A stretch of DNA of 64,000 nucleotides from Isoetes taiwanensis (GCA_021234155.1 JAJEKV010000003.1:18462386-18526385), one strand, 5' to 3'. Positions 48,384 to 60,400 are shown, counted from the stretch's first letter. Notes: generated by a model from the sequence alone, not told the origin. Made by a program: numbers and translations.

Positions 48384-49592
48384 TTAATGAGGTCCCCCTT
48401 TAATGTGACTGGCCAGGTGCATGTCTTTCTTCATGAGAGTCACCCTCTTGGCGTGTACCGTGCATGCCGTGGAGTCTTCAAAATATTGCACCAGTTTTTG
48501 CTCAGCTGTTTCTTGCAAGGCTAGTAGCGTCTCGCCTGTTACCCTCATGTCGGAGCTGAATTCTTGCACGACTTCCTTCACAAGCCTGGTGAATAGTGCA
48601 CGGGAAATTAGAAAGCCATAGCTCCGCTGAAAATGTCTGATCTCCCGTATCGCTCGTGACAGGTTCAAGTGGACTTTCCTTGCCTTTGGCTTCTTTGGAG
48701 GAATGGGCTTCTCAGGGGGCGGCTTGAGAGTCTGCTTCTTTGATGGCCGTCCTCCTGCAACAAAAGTGACCTTGTTCGCCTGATAGTAGGAGTTGTAAGC
48801 CTCCCACTTCTTCATGTACTCCTGGCGTGCCTTTAACTTCTTCTGGTAGACCCTGATATGATCTACCACGTAGGACTCCCTGGCAGGTCGAGGCGGCTTC
48901 TTAGGGTCCTTGTCCTTCTCCCATGTTGGGTAGGGCGGGGGCACCTGTACTTGTTGATCCTGCTCTGCCTACTCCTGGTCTGTCCGCTCCTCACCTAGGG
49001 GCTTGGAGGATCTCCCTCCTTCTTGATTTGGGTTGAAATCTTCGTCATCTGAGTCATCGGAGGTTGGGGGCTGGTCAGCTAGACGTTCCTTGATGACGAC
49101 CTTCACGTTCGAGGTCTTCTTCACCCTCCTCTTGGGCTCCTCCACGCCTTTGCCCTTGCGCTTCTTCTTTTCTTCGGCCTCCTTTTCTTCTCTCTTCCTC
49201 TTCTTCTCTGCCTTTTTCTTCTCCCTGCGCCGTTCCTTCGCCTCATGCATCTTGATCCAGGCTTCAAGCTGTTCTTCCTCAGTCGGCTCGGGGGTGGGCT
49301 TCCTCTACTCTTCCTGTGGCTTGGCCTCCCACTATCGCTCCGCTCTTTCTTGCTTCTCCTCGTCCATCTGCTCGACGACTCGTTGAATTTCGTCGTCCTC
49401 TTCGATTTCCTCGAGTACTTCCGTCGAGCCCTCCGATTGCACCTCTGCTCCTTCGTCTAATTCCTGGTCGATGGTGTTGGCCAGCTTTTCTTGTGATCCC
49501 TGCTGGGATCCCTCCTCCTTGCTCCTCTGAAGTGGTCTCCTCGCCTGATGAAGCTGGGTCTCCCCCCTGCGAGAAGTCTCTCCCGAAGCATC
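48384..49592 (-). pseudogene. Retroelement histone H3-like protein: linker and C-terminal histone fold
   Basis: The last ~95 codons before the stop at 48384 align along their whole length with the core of histone H3. They show an alpha-N/alpha-1 segment REIRHFQRSYGFLI...FTRLVKEVVQEF, loop 1 of canonical H3 length (SSDMRV), alpha-2 LLALQETAEQKLVQYFEDS, loop 2 and alpha-3 HAKRVTLMKKDMHLA and KG near the end. The H3 Cys, His, R-V-T and K-D positions are kept. Upstream in the same frame are a Pro/Lys-rich hinge, a basic/acidic charged helix (KKKAEKKRKREEKEAEEKK) and a Glu-rich part. Three in-frame TAGs (48971-48969, 49307-49305, 49334-49332) and an indel near 49565 interrupt this copy. The N-terminus is at 61332, beyond inserted element B. 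Confidence 0.88.
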
Positions 49593-50192
49593 TGTTTGGG
49601 GTCTGGGTTCGGGAACTCCTGCAAGACAGCCCTCTGTGAGGACTTTGGATCACACAGGAGAATCCGGCAGCTATGTCACGCGGGATTTGCAAAAGGAACA
49701 AGGAAAAAGAGAAAAAAGAGAACAAAAAAGAACAATAAGATCACAATAATGGGAACAACTTCCTTGATGTCAATGAAGATACATGAGCTCTCGCAATCGA
49801 GAGAAAACAGATGTGAGACAAGACTCAAAACTCATCTAACCCATGAAGGCTAGCTCTACTCATATATATAGTACAATGGCCTTTGGCCCAATATAGACAC
49901 TCTGACTGATTTCGGTGCCGACTCCTGGAAGGAGGCCTGATTTGCAGGAATGCTGGCGGTGCCTCTTTAGGTGCCTAAAGTCACGCTGACGCTGACGCTG
50001 GCGGTGACGACCCGTCACTTGTCTGAGCGCCTCCTCTTGGTCCCGGTCACGGGCTTTGACTGCGTGGTCTGCGGCGGCTTGGTCTTCTGCGGGCCCTTGG
50101 ACGACTGACATGTGCCTGACTGTGGATCCTTGGCCTTGACCTGGTCCGTCATGTGCATGAATAGTCCTGTACCAGGACGTACAGGACTAACA
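49593..50192 (-). repeat. 3' LTR of gypsy element B
   Basis: 600 bp; on the coding strand it runs TGTTAGTCC...CCAAACA. It contains the palindrome GTCCTGTAC-CAGGAC-GTACAGGAC at 50164-50187 and a TATATATA box at 49862-49870. The extra ORF of element B runs into this LTR and stops at 50015. Confidence 0.92.
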
Positions 50193-50204
50193 CTCCTCCC
50201 CACC
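50193..50204 (-). promoter_or_regulatory. Polypurine tract of gypsy element B
   Basis: GGTGGGGAGGAG on the minus strand, directly before the 3' LTR. Closely similar to the chromovirus PPT. Confidence 0.8.
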
Positions 50205-52683
50205 AAACGACACTCAGGGTGAAGAAAAGGAGGAAGTGTTTCTGATGGCGGGAACCCAGCAGTTTGAAAGTGATCCTCACGGGAATGAGGACGGGCGCCA
50301 TTGTGGTAATTTCCAATGAGATCCTGGCGTGTTTGAAGAGCGTCAGGAGTGTTGAGCCCAAGTGCAGGGTCTGCATCAATGAGAAATCTGCATCGTACCA
50401 TGTCTTCAAGGGCAGCACGTGCCTCAGAAGGAACGAACTGGCATTCCATGAGAAGGCAGGTCTGGAGTCCGAAGGCACCGATGCTGGCATTCGGATTGCA
50501 ATAAAAGATCGGACGCTGCCGATTTAGCGAGCTTAACAGGAGGCACTTGAGAGCAGCACAGAAGCCTGCTTGACGGTGAACTAAAGGATCCGGGGAGGTG
50601 GCAGCATGCTTCAAGAAGGTATCAAGGCCATGGACAGCATGAGCGGGCGTTTGCCAACCACGCTCATTGGCGATATATATCCAATTTTCGGTGTGGTCCA
50701 AGGTGGCACCATCCTCCCAATTTGAGCGTCTGACAAATCGTGGATCCCAGCGGAGGTCCGTGGAAATCTGAGGAGGAGTTCGCCCAGCGTGACCTTCCAG
50801 GATTTTGGTCCAAAAGGGAAGACGCCAGTCAGAGGTGAGAAACCTGGGGCGTGGAGGGACTCCCAGTGAAGCATATGGAGAGGGAGCCATGCCCGTGGGC
50901 GTGGGCTGCTGCGCCTGCTCCCTGAATTCACGAACAAGGTCTTGATCAAGAGCACGGCACCACTAGTCCCATTATGAAACAGAGAGCGGAGTAGAGACTG
51001 GAGGATTATCCCAACCCGTGGGTATCGTCTTACTGTCCATAAGGGCACGCAATTGATTGTAGCCTGCCAAGTGCTGCATATAAACTTGTGCAAACTGAAG
51101 ATCCTCAGGATGCGTTAAACACTTCCGCACTTGTTCAAGTGTTTCTGCTTGCCACAAGGGTAAGTGATGAGCAAGCTCAGGCATGTACTCCTGGCCAAGA
51201 GTGTGAGAGCGATCATGATCCTGTAAATAGGGGTTGTTATCCATTAACAACCAGTGAGCATCAGGGTTGCCGTTAAAATTTCGATGTGGCTCGCCTCTGA
51301 ATTTGTGCTGTGTATGAGCCAGATAGAAGTCATGAAAGATGTACACCATCGGCTGAACAACTCGAAAGATGATCAAATCAGGGTCTTCACAGTTGATTAG
51401 GTCGAAGACTAAGAGGGCACAGAGTAAGCCTTTGTCTTCGACTGAAAGGTCTGGCCAAATCTTGAGAAAATCCTCACTGCGTAGCTGTGCATTAACCTGG
51501 CCGTCTGTCGCGTACCATTTCAGAAGAAAGAGGTGGCGTCGGGCAAGCACATAATCCAGGTAACTGGAAGGAGGAGCGAAATCCACAGGAATGTGGAGAG
51601 CGATATTAATGTAACCTTCCTGTTTATGTTGTGCGTCTTCAGCAGATTGAACAGCTTTCTGGAGTTGATGGTCGAGGTCACGGATCTGATTCTCTTTTTC
51701 AAGGAGGAGACGGGATTGATCGCGGAACCGTTTGTGAGGAAGCGTGCCATGTGAAGAGGATTGCCCAGGAGTATGGAGTCGAAGCGTGGCAATCTCGGCG
51801 TCATCAATGATCTTCTGCTTCTTAGCCTCCGTAAGTTGATCCTGGAGAGGCGTGAGCTGACTGGTCAGCGTGGAAAGCTGATCTTCTAAGGAGGTGATTC
51901 GAGCATCGCGCTAAGGTCGTGGACTTGATTGGTGTAACTTTGAGAAAGCTCTGTATACAGGATATTAAGTTTTGCAAGGTCTTTATCCTTGTCGCTCAAG
52001 AGGTTATCCTTGGCCTTTACCTGCGCCAGCAATTCCTGAATGGTGGATTGTAACTGAGCCTGTTGATTAGCAAACAGGCTGGTCTGATCATGTGCATTCT
52101 TGAGATCCTCACGGGCACGTAAAAGAGCCTCGTGCTTCTGCTGAACTTTTTCTTCCAGGATTTGAACTTGCGTGGTGGCAGCTTGAAGATCCCTGTGAAC
52201 AGCTTCCGATGCCTCCATGTACGCTTGAACTCCATTCATGAAAACTTCTTGGGAGTCTTGTAACTTGAGGACAACGGCTTGAACATCCTGTTGATATTGA
52301 TAGAGTGCCTGCCTGGTAGGATGAGGCGCAGAGCCCTGTTGTTGTCGTGTCTGTGACGTCTAAGAGACATGATGAGAAGTGGAGGGCATGGATTCTGTGG
52401 AGGAAGAAGAGACAGTGACATGCGTGGCGTTGTGTTGAACATGACCAGGAGAAGGCAGACGTGAAGTTTCAGCCTGTTGGTTTTGAGGAAGGGAATGAAA
52501 GGATTGATGAGTGGATGCACGAGAAATGGAGGGGGACCCAGGGATAGGAAGGTAATGACGGATGATGGCTTGAAGATGGGCACCCACGGAGGCTTCAAAG
52601 CCAAAAGAAGGGGCTGGCCTGATGCGATCTACTTCATGAAGAAGTCTGAAGAACATCATTTGTGGCCAATCAATATGGTGAGG

Positions 52684-53418
52684 CACTACTACAGAATAGG
52701 CAGTTTGCGACGTCGTTTGCGACATCTTAGCGACGTAACGAGGACATCAAACGTCGCATGCACATGCTTTAATAATGTTTCTCGCTCGTCGCAAATGACG
52801 TCGCCGTGGATTCGTCGCATGTGCGACGTTACGTCGCATGTGCAATGTATTAGCGACGTCATGGACGTCCCAAATATGTACAAAATATGTCCTTATGACG
52901 TTTTACAGATGTCGCTCATATGTTGCTAAGACGTACATATATGTGCACCCAAAATATTTTTTCGTGGACTTGAACCCCTAACCTCTGGCTAACAAATCTG
53001 AGGCCTTACCAACACCTCAATAACTCATATTTGTATTTATTCCGTGTTTATTCTTTAAGTCGCAATGAGACGTTGCAGTTGCGACATTTCACGTTGTAAT
53101 GACATTGCACTTGCGACGTGATACGTCGCTAGTGCGACGTGGCACGTAGTAGGCCATTGTGACGTCTGGCCAGACGTTCCAACTGTGACGTCTGACGTTC
53201 TACCTGCGACGTAGTTTGAATTTTGTGCAACATCGTAGGAACGTACTCGGTTTTTGCCATTGCGACGTCTGACCAGACGTTCCAATTGCGACGTGGGACG
53301 TTCTAGCGACGTCGTTTAAATTTTGTGCGACGTCATGGGAACGTGCGCGATTTTTGCGACGTGGATGTTTCATATACGTCGCAAACTGACGTCGCAAACA
53401 ACCCATTCTCTAGTAGTG
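52684..53418. mobile_element. 735-bp non-autonomous CACTA element rich in GACGTC words
   Basis: The ends CACTACTACAGAATAGG and, inverted, CACTACTAGAGAATGGG agree at 15 of 17 bases. The TSD is AGG (52681-52683 and 53419-53421). The interior is almost wholly made of GCGACGT, GACGTCGC and TGCGACGTC-type words in both orientations at high density. There is no coding capacity of its own. It sits inside ORF3 of gypsy element B. Confidence 0.92.
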
Positions 53419-53918
53419 AGGAGAGTGGATGGCCATGATGACAACATTATAGAACTGTTTATTGATATGGGTGTTCTTGATGGAATACCCAAGGAATTTT
53501 CGCCACAGAAACTTAACAAAAGTGTCGTGGGTCTGGCAATATTTGTGAGACGATGCATGTTGGCTTGATATGCAGCTGTGCCATACTGAGTGACATCCTG
53601 GTCCTGTAATTTAAGAGGAATGTGGAATACCTCAGAAATCAGAACCTGAGTAAGCAAAATGGTGGTGCCATCGACCGTGGTAGCGTATCCTTCCGGGCTG
53701 TTGATGATATGAGCGACAAACTACTTCAATTGATCCGGATTTGGTGCAGGGAGGTCCTGTTGAGAGAATTCATAAAGTCCATGGCGTTCCGCCACTTCAC
53801 GACTCGGACCAACGAGGGCTTCGCGAAAGGTGGGTGTTGAGAAGGTCACGGACTCAAAAAGAGCCGGATCCCGTGGAGCAGAAGCTTGAAGTTGAGGAAA
53901 TTTGGGTGAAGCAGCCAT

Positions 53919-54851
53919 GGCGAAGAGCGTTGGAAGGGAACAAGAAGATCTGTCTGGAGAAGCCGGAGGGCGGAGAGCAGAAGACGAAAACGAAGATAGA
54001 CGAAAAGGTTTTAGGGCGCACAAGTGTTTGCGAAGGGGCATGATGAGAAGGAAACGGCGACCGTTGATGATGCCAGGTGGCGATTGATGCGAAGGAGTCG
54101 ATTGGGAGGCAAAAATTTGGCTAAGTCCCCAAGCAGTTAAGGGAGAAGCGATGAACGGTGGAGATGAGGCGTAAATGAACGATCGGATGTGACAGCTGGC
54201 GAAGATACACATATTAATGTCCGACGGGTATGAAAAGAAGGAATGTCATTTAATGCTGGCAATTCGAAGTGAGATATCATAAAGAAGAATGTGTCAGACA
54301 GAACCTTGGCTAGATATGCGGGGGGAGAAAAGATTCCCAAATTAGAATTGGCCTTGCATTGCAACCACGTTAGCAGATTTTTGATTGGTCCACGTCGACA
54401 GAGTTCCAAGCGGTGGGGCTATATAAGACGAGCAGTGGACAAAGCTGAGACACCCTTTGGCGACCATGAGTATGGCAGCGGCTGGTTTGAACGAGAACTG
54501 CACGATGCCAACGAATTGTCAGGAATGGATCACCTGCAAGATGAACTGTCTGGATCTCTAGAAATGCCACAACCGTGGCATCCCTATGGATGGCTGGTGC
54601 AGTGGGATGGCTGAGCATCCCGACCCTCTGACCAATCCCATGGAGGTGGTGGTGCATCTGCGCTGGGACCCTGAGCAGAACTACTACCACATTCTCCGCA
54701 TAACCTCTGCTTCCAACCCGGAGTAGAGGGGTTTTAATCTTAGGATTTTGTAAATAGGGCACTGCCCATAGAGCTCTGCTCATAGCGGAAGTAAGTGGAC
54801 AATGCTCACATTTTGTAATTTGCCTCTACTATAAATATAAATATGTCGCGT
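53919..54851 (-). other. Spacer between pol and ORF3 of element B
   Basis: About 930 bp without a conserved reading frame on the coding strand. Plus-strand ORFs here (53741-54087, 54291-54614) are antisense shadows without known domains. It could hold a promoter or splice acceptor for ORF3; none is evident. Confidence 0.45.
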
Positions 54852-57471
54852 TTAGTCACTATCTGTGGTGTCAGAACTTTGTGGTGCGTCTTGTTGAGAA
54901 CTGTCTGTAGCTTCTGTATGAAATTGTTTAAGGCGAAAGCCATTAACCAGAGTAGGTAATGGAGTGCCATCTAACTCGGCCAACTTGAAAACACTGGGTT
55001 GAACAACTTGAATAATTTGATAAGGACCAAGCCACCTGAACTTTAACTTGCCCGGAAAATTTTTGTAACGAGAATCATAAAGAAGAACCAAATCACCTTC
55101 TTTGAATGTTTTTGTCTTAAGACGTTTGTCATGCAAGGATTTCTGCAACTATTGACCATGAAGAACACGAATGTAAGCATCTCTCCGAAGTTCATCTAAC
55201 TGTTCCAATTGATAAACCCGTTCCTTTAGTGCAGCAGGTGGATTATGTGTTGTAGCAAGTTGGAAACGGAGAGTCGGAAGAATATATTCAAAGGGCATAA
55301 GAGCTTCTTGACCATAAACCAATTTGAAAGGAGTGTGGCCCGTAGCAATTTTAAAACTCGTGTTGTAAGCCCAAAGAACAGTAGGCAACTTGTCTTGCCA
55401 ATCTGTGCGAGAAGCATCACAAATTTTCTTGAGAACAGTGATGAGAGTTTTGTTGGTACTTTCAGCCAATCCATTCCCTTGAGGATAGTAAGATGTACTC
55501 TTCCTGTGTTGTATGTGAAGATAGTCCGTCAGCTCCTTGATGGTATGATTGACAAAATGCACGCCACGATCACTGACAAGTTCCGTGGGACAACCAAAAC
55601 GCGTGATGATGTGCGTGTAGAGAACCTTGGCTGTACTGGCAGCAGTGTTGTCTGGAAGGGCACAAGCTTCCGCCCATTTTGTAGCATAATCAGTAATGAC
55701 CAGAATGTAGCGGGCACGGGTGTGCCGCGCCGGTGGGTCCATGGGCCCCACAAAGTCCATTCCCCATTTGCTGAAGAGAAGTGGCGTGGCGACCGGCGTC
55801 AAGGGAAGAGCGTCACGGGCCGTGGGCTTCCCCACACGCTGACAGACGTCACACTGCGAGCGTAAGCGTGGGCATCTTTGAAGAGCGTTGGCCAGAAATA
55901 TCCTGCCAAAAGAATTTTGCGTGCCGTGGTGTCACCGCTAAAATGACCACCACCAAGCCCGTCATGGGCTTGTCGAACAATATCGGGCACCTCATGAGGG
56001 AGGACACAACGACGGAGGACCATGTCTTTGCTGCGTTTGTATAAGTGGCCGGCAACCATGGTATAGTCACGGACTTCTCTGAGAAACTGACGGCAGCGGG
56101 AGCGAAGCTTGTCTGGAGAGAGCGTCGGATCTTCTGGAGGAAGAGCATCAGTGAGAAGAAATTGCTGAAAGTTGTGAGACCAATGGGGCGTGGCCGTGAC
56201 CAGGAACAATTGAGCGTCTGGAAAGGCATCGGAAACACCCGTGGAGGGGTCATCTGTGTGGATACGCGAAAGATAATCAGGCGGCACCACATGAGACTTG
56301 CCTGCCTTATGAACAATTTTGAAGGGAGCGAATTCTTGCAGAAGAAGGACCTAACGAGCAATTCTACCCGTGGGCGTGGCTTTGTTGATTAAATAAAGAA
56401 GAGCTTGATGATCAACAAAGAACTTGATCTGGTTGCCCAACAAATAATGACAGAAACGTTGGACACAGAAAACTAAGCCCAAGGCTTCCCGTTCCGTGGC
56501 AGAGTAGTTGCGCTCAGCAGGATTGAGTTTTCGGCTGGCATAGCGGATCGGTTTATCCGTGTGCTCATCAAAGGCCTGAGAAAGAACAGCACCAATGGCA
56601 AAAGCAGAACAAGTACCGGGGCCTGAGTAAGTAGCAGCTTCAACTGCTGAAAAGCAGCTTCCGCTTGGGGATTCCAAGCCCAAGTGGATTCATCACCCGT
56701 GAGTTTATGAATGGGATCAGCTATAGATGCAAGTCCAGGAATGAAGGTGGAATAGTAATTAACCTTACCCAGGAAGGAACGTGTCTCTTTGATATTCGAT
56801 GGTGCTTGAGCCTTCAGTACACAACTGATTTTAGCAGGATCCGTGGTGATCCCAGCTTTGCTGACCACATGACCCAAAAGAACGCCTGAGGTGACGCAGA
56901 AAGTGCACTTCTCAGGATTGAGACTAATGCCCGATTCATCACATTTTTGAAAGACAAGCTCTAACTTCCTCAAGTGATCATCCATGGAGTTGTAGGCTGA
57001 AAAATCATCTTGAAAGATCTGGAGAAAAGGTTTATCCTTCATATAGTCTTGAAAGACAGAGAGCATGATGCGCTGAAAGGTTGAAGGAGAGTTTGATAAA
57101 CCAAAAGGGATCACCTTGTAGGCAAAAGTGCCCCACGGGGTGGTGAAGGTAGTTTTGAGTTGGTCCTCGTTCTTGATAGAAATTTGATTGTACCTAGAGA
57201 AACCATCCATGAAAGAGTACATCTCATGACCAGCAACTTCTTCAAGAACCTGGTCGGTGAAGGGAAGCGGAAAAGGATCACGCTCCGTAGCTTGATTGAG
57301 TTTTCTGTAGTCCACGCAAACGCGGATCTTACCATTGTGTTTGAGAGCAATGACGATGGGGCTCACCCATTCAGAGTGTTTGACCTCATAAATCAGGCCA
57401 GCAACTAAGAGTTTGTCAATTTCGGCCTTGACGCGGTCACGGTAATTTGGGTTGAGCCTGTACTGTCGTTG
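54852..57471 (-). pseudogene. pol: Element B pol: RT, RNase H and integrase
   Basis: From 57471 (just after an in-frame TAG) RT is open: KIRVCVDYRKLNQATERDPF, MDGFSRYNQI, FTTPWGTFAYKVIPFGLSNS, active site IFQDDFSAYN, then the thumb/connection (RSFLGKVNYYSTFIPG). A frameshift near 56640 leads to RNase H (IRYASRKLNPAERNYSATE...FFVDHQALLYL), with a TAG near 56350. The integrase zinc part is HDGLGGGHFSGDTTARKIL...; the core has ILVITDYATKWAEA, LVSDRGVHFV and YPQGNGLAESTNKTL. The C-terminal part (KEGDLVLLYDSRYKNFPGKL...LGPYQI) has no chromodomain. The integrase frame is open from 55835 to 54852 except for a stop at 55149. Confidence 0.92.
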
Positions 57472-57474
57472 CTA
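57472..57474 (-). promoter_or_regulatory. Conserved UAG between protease and RT (possible readthrough site)
   Basis: TAG in the unbroken frame ...KPDARPI-TAG-QRQYRLNPNY. Gypsy copy A has TAG at the same codon (26285-26287), again followed by CAA. Downstream context is CAACGA here and CAACAA in A, close to the plant readthrough context CARYYA after UAG. Confidence 0.5.
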
Positions 57475-60400
57475 GATTGGGCGTGCATCAGGTTTGGTAG
57501 GAATTGTGAGTTCCCCCAATTCTTTTTTGATACCTCGAAGGTCTTTATAGCTCCAAGCAAAAATATGTTTGAACTTTTTGAACAGCGTCACAGCGCGTGC
57601 TTTATAGGTAGGTGGAAGATTAGCAGCTAAACGGACTGGTTGATTGTTACCAATGTCTACAATGTCCACCTCTGGAGTTTGAATATGAGGAACAACCTCC
57701 GTGTCCTGAACCTGATGAGCAGGAGGTTGAAGCATGACAGGAGGAGCATCATTTTGAGTGGTGAAGAATAGAGGCTGCTGAGTGTCATCAAGCAAGGGTT
57801 GCTTCATGACGGCATGAACATCGATAATCTCCAAAGAAGGGGTTGTGTCTGAAAAATGATCAAGACGTTGTATGCGATTACAGGAAGCCAGGTAAGGGTC
57901 CAGGAGAGCAGCCACAGCCTGGTCCTGATCCAGCGTCATCTCACCCCAAGGATCTGCATACTCCGGGTAGGATGAGAGAGGCAGACCCGCGGGTGGAGCT
58001 TGAATATGATAAATATTTTGTGCTTCTTCAGAGTCAGTATCGGAGATTGAAGGTTCAGCATTCTCGACAGAGATCAATTTGCCAGTTTCTAAATCCATGG
58101 TTGCATTGAGATGTCCATCTGTAATGACAAGTTGATCCGTGGCCCAGTAATGAATACTTTTAGCTGGCGGAGAAAAGGTCAACCAACCAGCATTTCATAA
58201 TCGCCAGGATCTTCTCCAGCTTTCCAAACTCCAAATTCCAATGGGAATTTGAGATCACCAATGCTGATATGGAGAAGAGGAGTGACACCTTGGGGGCGCG
58301 TGATATGGCCATTAGCCAACTTGATGTCATAAGGGGCACGGTACAATTGTTTAATGCCCAATTACTTTCGGAGCTTATCAGTAATAAGATTGATGGCACT
58401 ACCACCATCAATTTGAACATGATTGATGTGCTGATTGCCCACCGTGGCGTGCACCGTGGGTGTTGAGGTCGCAACAACTCCTACCAGAACCGTGGGAAAA
58501 GGTAGCTGATCTTTAAGAGCTGGACAGAGTTTCAAAATGGTGGCCAGGCTCAAAGGAATCTTGATCTTGGCAAGTTCTTCCTGAAGTTTCAAAGGAACAT
58601 GAGAAAAGGGGTCCGCAGGATCCAGTGGAGCAGGAGTCTGTGGTAAAGAAGCAGAAACTTCTTTGAGAAGCTCTACCTCAGCAGCAATATTTGGATACGG
58701 CTGAGCGCGGTTACTGGTGGATGACGACGGCGCTGCTTGACGCTGCTGAGCTCTAGTGGTGGCGTGAACATTTGCAAGTATGCGACCTTCCGCAGCCTGC
58801 ATGAGTTTAAGAATGTTTTGTCTCACTTTAGGCATGACGTGAGGCATGAGTTTGTCAAGATCAGGCGCGAAATGAACTTTTTTTTTCATCTTCATGAGGG
58901 ACTCTCTACAGCAAAGGCTGGTTGTGTGTCGTGAGGGATGATTGTCAAGGGGCGTGAAGCCCGTGTCTGACGTGAGACCAGACCAACCCAATTTGACTGC
59001 TGGACTGGAGGGTTGAGAGCCTGATAAATCTCCTCCTGAGCTTGTTGATCCATAGGATTGGAGGTAGACACAACTTGCTGAGGTCGCTGTTGTTGAGGCG
59101 GCTGTGGAGGCTTCCTCAAAACAGGACGGGGGCCTTGTTTACCGTTGGCCACCCACAGTTGATAAGCCGTGAGGCGTACTGAAGCTGGCTGATTGGAGCC
59201 TGGAAGTTGGACTTGAACTTGAGGAAGTTGAGGACACGCCGTGGTGGTGTGACCCCATTCATGACAATGATAACATTGAGCCTTGGAAGGATCAAAGGGA
59301 GGACGGGAGCCTTGTCCCCTTGACTGTTGAGATTGCTGCGTGGGCTGATACTGCGGCTGTTGTTGAGTTTGATATTGCTGAGGCGGATATGACTATAGTT
59401 GTTGAGGCGTGGTCTGGACTTGAAAAACCATTTTATTCCTGAAGGGTGTAGGATGAGAACGAGTGCATTCTTTTGTTGTGTGATTGCACATATTGCACCT
59501 TTTACAATGAGGAGGTCCATTTGAGGAGTTGCATTCATTTGCCAGATGGCCTTGATATTTACAAATATGGCACCAGATCTGTGAGCGTTGTGGATTTGTT
59601 TGCTGAGGCTGGACTGCAGCCTGAGGAACCATGACGGGGGGAATGAAAGGGAGTTCCGAGAGAGCAACACCTCGAGAAGAAACATTTACCGAGTGGTTGA
59701 CTAATTCAATCGCCTGCTCCAGAGACTTTGGACGTAGGTATTCTGTCATCAGTCGAATAGCAGGAGGAAGACCTTGCAGAAACCAGACGAGAATCTGGCT
59801 TTGCATGGGGTACTCTTGGAGTTTACTGATGAGAATGTGAAGACGGTCAGCAAAATCATGCGCAGACTCGGTGGGTTGCTGCTGGAGATCATTGAGCTGC
59901 TTGAGCAGTAGTAGATCGTCATCCGTGGTGCCATAATGAGACAGGAATGCAGTTTTCATTTCATTCCAACTTTGCTTCCAGTGGCTTTTGTTGGCCATTA
60001 ACCATTGATGAGGGGCGCCTCTGAGCGTGGTCGAAAAGATATGAAATTTGAGTTGTGGTTGCGCATGACCATTCAGAATGGCCAAGGCTTCGAATTCCTC
60101 CATATGGGCTTGAGCACTCTGATCCAGAGGTTTGCCTTTAGTGTTGCCAAAAGTGGGATAAGTCAGCTTCAAATTATGAGTGGGAGATGAAGGCGGAACT
60201 TGCGCATAGACAGGTGGATTCGGTGGAGGATATGCAGAAGCATAGAGAGGCGGAACAGCCTGGGGCTGAGAGCATGGGGGTGGGACTGAAAAAATCCGGT
60301 AGTCCAGAGAAAGTAGCATCTGGTGGGGTAGGACCTTGAGAACCCTCCTCAGTAGGCTTGAGATCAGTGAGTTGGTAAACAGGAAGAGCGTGCTGAAAGG

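Larger units (their letters stand above)
50015..53918 (-). pseudogene. Extra ORF (ORF3) of element B, between pol and 3' LTR
   Basis: It starts at MAASPKFPQLQ (53918) and, with the CACTA insertion removed, spans about 1000 codons to 50015. The N-terminal part (ATTVDGTTILLTQVLISEVF...HIDWPQMMFFRLLHEV) is reminiscent of the plant transposon-associated domain found with Athila-type elements: a V-x-G-x-x-I...VF-x-IP pattern, then a helix-rich half. That link is a weak inference. Then come a Pro/Ser/Gln-rich part, a long coiled coil (52239 to about 51600, e.g. VQILEEKVQQKHEALLRARE), a helical domain (SSYLDYVLARRHLFLLKWYA) and a second domain (50890-50250) whose Arg/Lys-rich end lies in the LTR. 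An in-frame TAG (53721-53723) and several frameshifts disrupt it. No signal peptide or membrane span, so an envelope role is unlikely. Confidence 0.7.

Noticed and set aside
49279-49725. 148-codon minus-strand ORF beside the H3-like frame
   Set aside because: Alternative frame across the LTR border and the linker. Part of it may be used between two indels, but as an independent gene it has no support.
50972-53918. Retroviral envelope gene
   Set aside because: No signal peptide, membrane anchor or glycoprotein-like Cys pattern in ORF3.
53741-54614. Plus-strand ORFs in element B
   Set aside because: Antisense to ORF3 and its spacer, without domains.
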